A DNA stretch of 64,000 nucleotides, taken from assembly GCA_026120185.1 (NCBI GenBank), contig JANUWF010000008.1:248001-312000 (forward strand), given 5' to 3'. The DNA is from Voacanga thouarsii (Eukaryota > Streptophyta > Magnoliopsida > Gentianales > Apocynaceae). This document shows positions 22,181 to 31,989 of the stretch, piece by piece. The first letter of the stretch is position 1; each line of letters begins with the position of its first letter. The notes beneath the pieces are model-generated. The model did not search any database. It saw only the letters and a program-made list of their open reading frames with translations, and was not told the DNA's origin. A program made the translations under genes and the position numbers.

Positions 22181-22620
22181 GTGTGTGTGTGTGTATGTGT
22201 GTGTATGTATGTATGTATATGTATAGTATATATATTAGTATATAACTATACAAATATATATATATATATGTATATGTGTGTGTGTGTGTGTGTGTGTATA
22301 TGTATAATATATATATTAGTATATAACTATACAAATATGTGTGTGTGTGTGTGTGTGTGTGTGTAGTATAGATATTAGTATATAACTATACATATATAAA
22401 TATATATATATATTTATATATGTATAGAGTATGTGCGTGTATATATATACACCCAATTGATGCATACATATTTATATAATTACTAATGTATAACATACAT
22501 AGCTAATATACATATATATGCATAGATAATCATAACCATTAATGCATCAATATATTTATACACTATATAACTACATTAAATATGTATATATATATTAATT
22601 AGCTAACTTGTCAAGCACAT
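22181..22620. repeat. (TG)n/(TA)n microsatellite and minisatellite flank, right of the pararetrovirus
   Basis: Alternating TG and TA runs enclose three copies of a motif ATTAGTATATAACTATAC (starts near 22234, 22315 and 22374). At 22448-22541 lies a direct copy of the left flank segment 9719-9803, with an extra stretch of about 18 bp. Confidence 0.85.
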
Positions 22621-22739
22621 TGGCATATATTATTATATAATGACGTGTACATTTTAAAATATATCTAAATTAAATAGTAAGATATACATATGATGATGAA
22701 ATTGAAGGATTTTTTACGATATCACAACTGGCAATAAAA

Positions 22740-24195
22740 GAAATTTAGGATTTAAAAAAATAATGAAGCCGTAGCTAAACCCTAACAATTAGCAAGGGTT
22801 TGGCTACTGTCTTTTTATCGTAAATTTCCTAAATAATGATTTTTTTAAGAACAAAATTATTACCATTGCTAAACCCTAGCAATTAGGGAAGGTTTAGCTG
22901 CGGTCTTTTTATCCTAAAATTTCAAATAATTTTTATTTGAGAAAAAAAATTTAGTCGTAACTAAACCCTAGCAATTAGCAGAAGTTTAACTATGACCATT
23001 TTATCCTAAAATTCTAACAATTTTTTTTTTGACAAAAAAATATAGTCATAGCTAAGCCTTGGCAATTAGCGAGGGTTTAACTAGGTCTTTTTATCCTAAA
23101 ATTCCAACAATTGTTTTTAGAAAAAAAAAAATATATGGTCGTACCTAAATCCTAGCCATTGGCTAGGGTTTAGCTACGGCCTTTTTATCCTAAAATTTCA
23201 ACAAATTTTTTCGAGAAAAAAATTATGGCCATAGCTAAGCCCTAGCAATTAGCAAAAGTTTAACTATAGTCTTTTTATCCTAAAATTCTAACAATTTTTT
23301 TTTTTTGAGAAAAAATTATAGCCGTAGTTAAGCCTTAGCAATTAGCGACGGTTTAGCTATGGTTATTTTATTCTAAAATTCCAACAATTTTTTTTAGAAA
23401 AAAATGGCTATAGCTAAACCCTAACTAATTGCTAAGGTTTAGCTATGGCCATAATTTTTTTCTCCAAAAAAATTGTTGAAATTTTAAGATAAAAAGGCCG
23501 TAGCTAAACCTCGCTAATTGCTAGGGTTTAGCTACGGCCTTTTTATCCTAAAATTCCAATAAATTTTTTTTTAAAGAAATGGCCATAGCTAAACCCTAAC
23601 TAATTGCTAAGGTTTAGCTGTGGCCTTTTTATCCTAAAATTTTAACAATTTTTTCTAAGAAAAAATTTTACTTGTAGTTAAACCCTAACAATTAGCGAGC
23701 GTTTAGTTACGGCATTTTTATCCTAAAATTCTACCAATTTTTTTTGAGAAAAAATTATTGACATAGCTAAACCCTAGCAATTAGGGAGGTTAGGTACAGC
23801 CTTTTATCCTAAAATTTCAACAATTTTTTTTTTTTTGAAAAAATTTATGGCCGTAGCTAAACATAGCAATTAGCAAGGGTTTAGCTACAACCTTTTATTC
23901 TAAAATTTTAATATTTTTTTTGAAGAAAAATATTATGGTCGGTTTAGCTAATAGCTAGAGTTTAGCTACTCATTTGCGATGGCCACAATTTGTCCTCGCA
24001 CAACCCTCGCAAATTTTGTGAGGTATTCCTTCTCTCTCGCAAAGCTGTTGCTATTTGCGAGTGTTTAGGTACGGTTGGTTAACTCCTTAGTAAATTATCC
24101 TTCTCTTTACTTGCCCTCGCAAAACACTCGCTAATTAGTGACGGGATTTTAGTTGTCACTAATTGTCGTCGCTAATACTGTGTTTTCTTGTAGTG
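22740..24195. mobile_element. CACTA element terminus with palindromic subterminal array
   Basis: About twelve repeats of roughly 90 bp follow each other. Each has an imperfect palindrome (GCCGTAGCTAAACCCT, spacer, AGGGTTTAGCTACGGC) and then a TTTTATCCTAAAATT linker and an A/T-rich run. One unit near 23440-23530 is in the opposite orientation. The array ends at a CACTA terminal sequence. Such arrays are the transposase-binding regions of CACTA elements. No transposase gene lies next to it; the nearest is the TNP2 fragment at 6039-7488. Confidence 0.75.
24183..24195 (-). repeat. CACTA terminal inverted repeat
   Basis: The minus strand begins CACTACAAGAAAA at 24195, the canonical plant CACTA end. 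The next three bases (TTA, 24196-24198) would be the 3-bp target duplication. The matching other end is not identified in the window. Confidence 0.85.
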
Positions 24196-24198
24196 TTA

Positions 24199-24896
24199 GG
24201 AGGTTTCTTAAAGTCCTACATTGACTGTTTATACTAAAGTTAAGGGATATTTAATCTATAAATAGGGCCTTCCTTCAAAAGTTCAAGGCATCCTAGAGCT
24301 CCATCAAGAAGGGGCATCTTCAAACTTTAACAAGTTCAAATTTCACAACACTTGAAGTTTTGAATCTTCATCAAAGTTTCATTTAAGATTCAACATCCAA
24401 GCTTCTTCAGCATTCAAAGTTCAGAATCTTTATCGAAGGTTTGGCGATCAAGTGTTCGTCATCAAATCTGATTTAACCTTTGAATCAATGTTTTCAAAAA
24501 GTGAAGACAAGATCAAGCCCTTCAACTCTCGAATCAAAATTTTCAAAAAGAGAAGAATCAGAAGACATATCGTGCAATATAATATTTCATTGGACATTTG
24601 TAACCACTCTTAGGATTTATCAAATATTTTATACTTGTCAATATTTTTCTTGTTTTAATTTACAAATTTAAAATTTCATCATGCTACAATAGTCCTTCTA
24701 ATTTATTGTTATAGTGCTTAAGATGTGGCCTTGGCTTGTCTTGTTTCTTTAATTTGCATGATATGCAAGATCATAATGACTTCTGAAAGTAAGCATTATC
24801 TTTAGCCACAATTCTTGCACACTTTAAAGTTAGAAATTTTTTTAACCATGGCAATTGTAAGTTTTTAACGTTATCAGTGAAACATATATTTGATTT
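24199..24896. other. Spacer with LTR-like promoter remnant
   Basis: No gene is visible. The beginning (AGTCCTACATTGACTG followed by CTATAAATAGGGCC near 24257) looks like the core promoter of an LTR, and the following TTCAA(A/G)-rich stretch resembles an untranslated leader. No LTR ends or internal region can be delimited, so this may be an LTR fragment or unrelated promoter-like sequence. Confidence 0.35.
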
Positions 24897-25610
24897 TGTT
24901 AACGTCATTTTTAGCCGATCCGTTACAACAGTAACTTTCAGCCGAAGCCGATATGAATTCTGCCAAAACGGATGATGACGTTAAGAAAAGTCTTCAGTGG
25001 CTATACCTAGTCAACATCAAAACTAAGAGCCGATGAACTATCACCCACACACCTCGGCACGATCGGTGGGACGTTGCCATTCTTAGCCGTCAAAAGCAGG
25101 CCACGAAGTGGGATTTCCTCCACGTTCGAAAGTCGATAGTTGCGCCACAGCAAGTATAAAGCAAGCAGGGATCCCATATTGAAAGACACCAATGCTCATC
25201 TCCAACCAAATTACCAAAATTTTCTAGTTTTCATTCCTTTTATCCACAATTTTACAGCTTTCTTCGCTGCTTTCTTTTATAGCTTTCTTTGCTGCTTCCT
25301 TTTACAGCTTTCTTACGGCTTTATTTACAGTTTTCCTTACTCATTTGCTTACAAAACTTCCGGCTGGTGTTGCTTTGATTATCAGTGACTGTATTCCTTC
25401 CTCATTTTAATCGAAATAAATCAAATTCCGTTCCATCTTGCTTTCGCATGCAATATTTCTACTTGCTTGGACCCTTTATATAGTAAGTTCAAGGAACCCA
25501 CCTATTTTAAAAGGTCTAGCTCATTCATTCATTTCTCTATTAGACTGTTTATGTTCATCGAAATAGCAGCCGATCGACACTTCCATCGACTCCCTTTTCG
25601 TAAGGCAACA
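24897..25610 (+). repeat. 5' LTR of the Tat element
   Basis: It starts TGTTAACGTCATTTTTAGCC and ends AAGGCAACA, 714 bp. A TATA-like TTTATATAG lies at about 25475-25483. It aligns along its length with the 3' LTR at 34854-35567. Confidence 0.88.
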
Positions 25611-25615
25611 TAAAT

Positions 25616-25632
25616 TGGCACGCCCAGTAGGA
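25616..25632 (+). other. Primer-binding site of the Tat element
   Basis: TGGCACGCCCAGTAGGA follows 5 bp after the LTR end. It resembles the TTGGC(A/G)CGCCC(A/G)GTGGGAC primer sites common in Tat elements. I do not assign the tRNA. Confidence 0.65.
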
Positions 25633-25651
25633 CTCGAAGGGTAGTTATTAC

Positions 25652-27330
25652 ATGCAATTGCATTCAGGACGTGTTATGGCTAATTCTCAGCAACAGTCCT
25701 CAGGGCCTTCATCAGAATCATCCGATTGGCCTACTGTCCAAGCTTTACGGGGAGCTTTTGATCCCACCACGATGACATCTAGGAGCACCCAGGTTACTCT
25801 CCCTGAACAACAAGGGGTGCAAACTTCATCTCCTCCCCAGGTGTCCCAATTGACACCCACTTTCTAACCGCCATACGGCAGGCTATGGAGCAGTGTACAA
25901 GCAAACTCATTCAAAGCCTTATTCTATAGTTCGCCACAGTATTCCAACCTTTGCTTTAGAACAAGCTTCATAATTTTGAACAAAGGCAAAATGCCCAGGA
26001 GGCACCTCAGGTAAGTGTGTATTCTCCTCCCTCATCATTTGTTATAGCTTCTTATGGGTCAATGTAGTTATTACACCAAGAGTAGTCTATGTCGATGCCT
26101 GGGGGTAAATGCACTTGGTGTGATTTCGACAGAACCTTTCCTAGGAAGAACTCTACCATATTCGATTGCAGGGACCCAGGTGCCGATGGGAGCACAAATG
26201 TTCTATGACCAGAATACTGCCCCAAACAGGAATGTTGGCTCTTCGTACGGAGGACCTCAGGGCTACATCGCAATCTTCCCAACTGCGTATCCAATTACAA
26301 CGACGGTTTATCCACTACAGGGGGCAGGGTATCCTGAGATGGTTATATTCCCCGGATAAGGTTCTCGACCTATTGTGGTAGGTTCTCCCTGGTAGACCCA
26401 ACAGCCAATGCCATCATCCGAGGTCAGCTCAATAACGGAGGCCGTGCATCAACAAGCTAGAGACCGGCCAGTGTATCTAAAGCCTTACCCAGAATAGGTA
26501 GACTCTATGGCAGTACTACCTCGAGGATTTAAGCTGCCAGAGTTCTCCACTTTCTCTGGAGAAGATAACAAGCCCATTATGAAGCATATAGGGAGGTTCA
26601 CAGCACACTATAGAGAGTTCGGGAATAGTGATTGGTATAAATTGCAGTTATTCTCTTTATCCTTGACAAGAGCGGTGTTCATTTGGTATGCAAATCTAAC
26701 ACCTGGTTCGGTGCATACATGGGCCGATATAGAATGAATCTTCCATGAACATTTCTTTAAACCAACACCCAAGGTGTCCATGGCTGATATTTTGGTAGTC
26801 AAACAGAGATCATCCGAAGGTGTTGCAGACTTCATCGAGCGTTTTCGGCAAACTAATGCCAAATACACCACCCAATTACCAAAAATGGAGTACGCCTGGA
26901 TAGCCATCAATAGAATGCATCCGCAACTCAAAGGACGCCTTATCTTACAAGATTTCTCCGATCTATCCCGTTTGCTATCTCAAACCGTCAGGATAGAAAA
27001 AATGATCAAGGAGAAAGAGAAAATGTGGTCAGTCAAGTTTTCTCAAGGACAAACCATGATATCGGTAGTGAATGATGTTACTGATAATGAGGAAACAAGT
27101 GCTAGATGTTATGGCAGCCGAATTAGTAAAACGTGCATCTTATACTTGCCCTTTCTTAAAGCCTGGCAAAGGGAAGGAGGAAGCTTCTCCTGCAGGTCCA
27201 TCCACATATACTTTCGATGTATCCAGAACTGAACAGATATTTGAACAAATGGTTAAAGATAAGGAAATTCGTCCAATATTTGGTCACAAACTTCCGGGGC
27301 CAGAGGAATTAAAGGACAAGAAATACTAGA
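25652..27330 (+). pseudogene. Tat-element gag, decayed
   Basis: The start near 25652 reads a Ser/Gln-rich N-terminus. The conserved gag domain lies at about 26507-27050 (FKLPEFSTFSGEDNK, then FIERFRQTNAKY and LKGRLILQDF). An in-frame TGA at about 26735 separates two halves of the domain, and other stops and frameshifts lie at 25865, about 26357 and after 27100. No intact zinc knuckle is seen. It would provide the capsid protein in a functional element. Confidence 0.75.
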
Positions 27331-28420
27331 AGTGGCACAATTCATTCTCCCATAATACTAATAGCTGTGTGGTTTTCAATAACACAATATAGAAGGCCTT
27401 ACAAAAAGGAAGGGTAAGATTTGCTTACAAGCGGGAGGAAACCTTAGTTGATATAAACCCGTTCCTAACAGCAGATGCAAGCACGGTGCAGACATGCGAA
27501 GAGGATGAGGAGTTAGGAGACTCTCTCATCAAGAAGCAGTTGGAAAGAAATAAACCAATGTTCCAGAGGCTAGATGGTCAGCCGTCAGTTTTCACCCAGC
27601 TTACAGTTCCAACCTTTTTGGCCCATTTCCAGGGGAAGGATAAGAAATTTACATTGCATGTGCCTCACAAAGTGCCGTTCTTCCCAGACCATCGTTCCCA
27701 ACTCACAAAGACTCAAAAATGACAGGAACATATGAGAAAAGCTCAGCAGAAGCAAGCGTTGGAAGAATGGATAGAGAAACAGGTATATGCTTCCACAAGT
27801 CAGAATATGCTCAGTATTCTTTCCGTCACAATTCCGAGCTAAGGCTGAGCAAGAAGTAGTAGAAGAGGATTACTGCGCAATAGAAGAAGCGGCTGTTGAG
27901 CTCATCAAGTTTAAAGCACCATCAGGAGGGATGCACTTTTCGATCCCCACGACAGAACATTCGAATCACGTTAAACCGCTGTACATTAAGTCCCACATCA
28001 ATAGAAGACCTTTCTCTCGGGTTTTTATTGATGGAGGAGCTGCATTGAACGTAATGTCGTTGGCAACTCTAAGGCGATTGGGTAAAGATCACCACGATCT
28101 AACTTCTGTTGATGTACAGATGCTTAATTTCACCGAGGAGGCTACCAAGGTAGAAGGGGTTATCACTTTTGAGGTGTCCATAGGATCTAAGGTTAGTAAG
28201 ACTGTTTTCTCTGCTAATCATAGCTAAGCCGACATATTCTGTCTTACTTGGAAGGGATTGGATTCATATAAATCACTGCGTTCCATCAACACTTCACCAA
28301 ATGATGTTGATCTGGGATGGAGAACAAGTAGAAAGGATACCAGCCGATCCCAATTCGTTTTCCGCAGAAGTGCATATGAATAAGGCAGTCTTCTACCGTT
28401 CTACTTTTAACCCAAGCCAT
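27331..28420 (+). pseudogene. Tat-element gag-pol linker and aspartic protease, decayed
   Basis: 27486-27722 is a short open segment. 27787-28227 encodes the protease, with the active-site region FIDGGAALNVM and the downstream FEVSIGSKV strand. Gly replaces the usual Thr/Ser of the D(T/S)G motif, as is common in this lineage. A frameshift and stop at about 28227 remove the C-terminal part from frame. Confidence 0.7.
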
Positions 28421-28435
28421 TAATCCAAGCTTACC

Positions 28436-29440
28436 ATGACTCATAACCAAATCACAATGGAAGGGTTGGAAGATCAATGTCCAAAAACAAAAGACCCTGA
28501 CGTTTGGCATGCTCTTGGCTTCGTTGCTCAAGACCCGTTAACGGAAGTAGACATCGGGGAACCTGGGGAGAACAGAACTACAAAGGTAAGCTTGTGTTTA
28601 ACTTTTGATCAGCAAAGTGCGCTAACGGTACTAATTCACAGGTACAAGACTATTTCGCGTGGGATTATCATGAGATGCCAAGATTGGACAAAAGCATTGT
28701 AGAACATTACTTGCCAATCAAAGAAGGTTTTAGGCCTCACAAATAGCCTGCCCTGTATTTCAATCCCGCTCTCTTACCCAGGATCAAGGAAGAAATTGAG
28801 AGGTTGCTTCATTGTGGCTTCATCCGTACCTGCCGATATGCAGACTGGGTATCCAACATTGTGCCCGTTATTAAAAAGAACGAACAGCTGCGGGTCTGCG
28901 TTAATTTTAGAAATCTAAATTTGGCCACCCCAAAGGATGAATACACCATGCCGATGGCCGATATGCTGGTAGATTCCGCTGCAAGAAACCAATTCTTAAG
29001 TTTCATGGATGGATACTCCGGATACAACTAGATATTCATAGCTGAAGAAGATACCAGGAAGACATCATTTCGTTACCCAGAATCTATTGGTTTATTCGAA
29101 TGGATAGTTATGCCTTTCGGATTGAAGAACGCTGGAGCTACATTCCAAATAGCTATGAACCTTATCTTCCATAACCTCATCGGCAAAACCATAGAAGTTT
29201 ACATTGATAACTTAGTGGTCAAGTCGCCTACTTTTTCGCAACACCTACAGTGGTTAGAGCAGGCTTTCCTTAGAATGCGCCAGCACCGGTTAAAAATCAA
29301 TCCAGCTAAATGCACCTTCGGGGTTTCGGCCAAAAATTTCCTCTGGTTCTTGGTGCATCAAAGAGGGATTGAGGTCGATCAGAACAAAGTTAGGGATGTT
29401 CTACAGGCAAGGCCACCACAAACCAAAAAAGTGCTCTAAA
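28436..29440 (+). pseudogene. Tat-element reverse transcriptase, decayed
   Basis: Readable segments 28436-28702, 28804-29031 and 29110-29439 contain RT motifs: RVCVNFRNLN, the FMDGYSGYN block, MPFGLKNAGATFQ and the catalytic region as YIDNLVV. The second Asp of the YxDD box is replaced by Asn, so even without the stops (about 28700, 28745, 29030 and 29438) the enzyme would lack a metal-binding residue. Confidence 0.8.
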
Positions 29441-30300
29441 GTTTCTTAGGGAAACTCAACTTCCTGCGACATTTTCTAGCAAATGCCGCAAGTAAGCAAA
29501 AGGTGTTCTCTGCTTTACTCCGTTTAAAGTTGTCATTAGACTTCGTTTGGCAACCAGAGCATCAAATGGCATTAGATCAGATCAAGGCGGCTTTGTCACG
29601 ACCGCCAGTTTTGGTGCCTCCACGGGATAAGATACATTTGAAATTGTACATCTCTACAGCTCTAGAATCTATCTATTGTCTGTTGGCTCAAGACGATGCT
29701 CAAGGGGTGGAAAGAGCAGTCTACTACCTTAGCCAAAATCTGATGGACACCGAGACCAGCGGTGAAGGGTCAAGCCATAGCCGATTTCTTAACTAAACAT
29801 CCATGTGTAGAAGTGCCGAACACTGAAAAAAAAGAGGTACTGGGATACATCTCACACATAAGCCATAGAGGTTGGAGTTTGATGGATCCAGCATGCAGGG
29901 TAAGGCTGGCGCTAGTTTGGTTTTAGAAGCTCTAGGTGGATAACAAGGAAAAATCTTGTTTGAATTGAGTAAAGGGACCTCCAATAATCAGGCAGAATAC
30001 GATGCTCTCATTCTAGGGCTTCGAATTGTAAAGGCTTTGGAAGCATTAATGGTCAATATAACAGGGGATTCTCAGGTTGTCATCCGATAGATTTCAGGTG
30101 AGTACAAATGTACTAACCCTGTGTTATCAGATAAGTTACAGAAGGTGCGAGAGCTGTTGCAAAAATTCTCGAAAGTTAGCTTGACTCATGTTCCTCAAGG
30201 TGAGAATTGGGGGGCAAACGATTTAGCTCAGACGGCTTCCAATTTCAAGAAAAGAGTTGGGATGATAATGTGTCAACAGATATCGTAAGAGAGACATGAG
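29441..30300 (+). pseudogene. Tat-element RNase H regions, decayed
   Basis: 29503-29796 encodes the retroviral-type connection and RNase H start (FVWQPEHQMALDQIKAAL, then a short YYLSQNL block). A second RNase H-like stretch follows to about 30300, with stops and frame changes. Its reading includes a SNNQAEYDALI-type motif and WGANDLA. Two consecutive RNase H regions are characteristic of Tat elements, which carry an additional 'archaeal-type' RNase H. Confidence 0.65.
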
Positions 30301-31560
30301 GAAGATTGGCGATATGATATCGTCTCATACTTACGAAAGCCTACAGGCCAGGCTTCACGGGAGCTTAAGCGTAAGGCATTGAATTTCGTACTGATCGGGA
30401 ATGACTTATTTAGAAGAAGTCATGTAGGTGTTTTGCTGAAATGCTTGTCCAAATAGGAAGCAGCGCAGGCGTTAGCCGAAGTACATGAAGGCCTATGTGG
30501 TGCTCACCAAGCAGGTCCTAAGTTGAAATGGACACTACAATGGCATGGTTTTTACTGGCCTACTATGACTATGGATTGCGTAGCTTACACAGCCGGATGT
30601 GAAGCATGTCAGAAGCACGGCCCATTAACTCATACCCCCATTATGGACTTACATCATATCATTAAGCCGTGACCATTCAGGGGTCGAGCTCTAGATGTTA
30701 TCGGCAAGATTCACCTGTCGTCAACCAAAGGACACACTTTCATTCTTGTGGCAACCGACTACTTTACCAGGTAGGTAGAAGTACAAGCCCTGACCAAAGT
30801 GACCCAGTCTGTCGTGATCGCCTTCCTTTAGCAAAATATCCTTTTCTAATTCGGCATACCTGAAACCATAACGGCTGATCAAGGGACTATATTTACAAGA
30901 GACAAGGTAGGTAACTTTCTATCCCAATTCCAGGTTAAGTTACTTCACTCCTCCCCGTATTATGCACAGGCCAACAGCCAAGCTAAGGCGACAAACAAGA
31001 CTTTGATCGGTATAATCCGAAAGTCGGTAGAAGACAAACCCAGAAGATAGCACGAAACCCTTCAAGAGGTGTTATGGGCATATCAGAACGCTTATAAGAC
31101 CGCTACTGGGTTTACTCTATTTCGGCTGACATATGGACAAGATGCAATACTGCCTGTTGAATTATCACTACAATCAGCCCGAGTAGCTTACCAACATTAC
31201 TTGTCGGTTGAGGATTACAGATTAGCTTTGGCAATGAGTTTAGACCAAGCTGAGGAGGATCGTTGATAGCATTGGAAAATATCAGAAGGCATAAGGAGAA
31301 GGTGGCAAGAACCTACAATAAAAAAGAAGAAGCTTCCAAGTAGGAGACATGGTTTGGAAGACTATACTACCCGTGGCACCTAAAGACCTGCGCTATGGTA
31401 AGTGGTCCACTTTATGGGAGGGACCTTTTCTTGTTACTCAGGTATTCGATGGAGGCACATATCGGTTGATGACACCCGATGGGAAGGAAGTGAACAATGC
31501 CATAAATAGTAAGTATTTAAAAAGGTTTTATCCTACATTCTAGGAAGGAACATTGGTAGG
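30301..31560 (+). pseudogene. Tat-element integrase, decayed
   Basis: In shifting frames one can read the HHCC zinc-binding domain (EGLCGAHQAG, then CEACQKH near 30600), the catalytic core (a DVIGK segment near 30700, ITADQGT near 30875, and the third region near 30980), and the C-terminal region (31069-31266 and 31349-31543, including KWSTLWEGPF). Several in-frame stops are present (e.g. about 30670, 30775 and 31048). Confidence 0.75.
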
Positions 31561-31989
31561 AGAAGGCTATAAAGAATAAAAGAAAAAGAGAGAAGAGGAA
31601 AAATAACAGAGAGACCAAAAAAATATATGCTGGCATTTCATGTGAAATGGCTTATCACAAAAGAGCCGATCAAATGGCTGCTATATTGTAAATAAAAAAA
31701 ATAATAAATAACAGAAGTCAAGCCCCTTCAGGCAGAGTGGGAGACGTCTCGATCAGTTAGGTAAAAGGAACAATGGTGAGCCGATTTGGATCTTTCTCGG
31801 GCGAATCAACCTTATTGGGGTTTCTTCTTTCTCTTCCACAGGGGTAGTAGGTTCTTTCAGAGCCGGTTTAGGGTTAATGGCCAATTCCTCCATTGAAAGT
31901 GGACGCTTTTCAGCATCCCTAGCCTGTGTACCAGAGGGTCCAGTCTCATCGGGACTACAAAAGAAGGTGGCTAAGTAAGTTTGGAAGTT

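Noticed and set aside
22777..23688. Interstitial telomere array
   Set aside because: Only single AAACCCTAA motifs occur within longer palindromic units; there is no run of tandem heptamers.
22740..24195. CRISPR-like regular repeats
   Set aside because: Units are imperfect, palindromic and joined to a canonical CACTA terminus in plant nuclear DNA; the spacers are not unique sequences.
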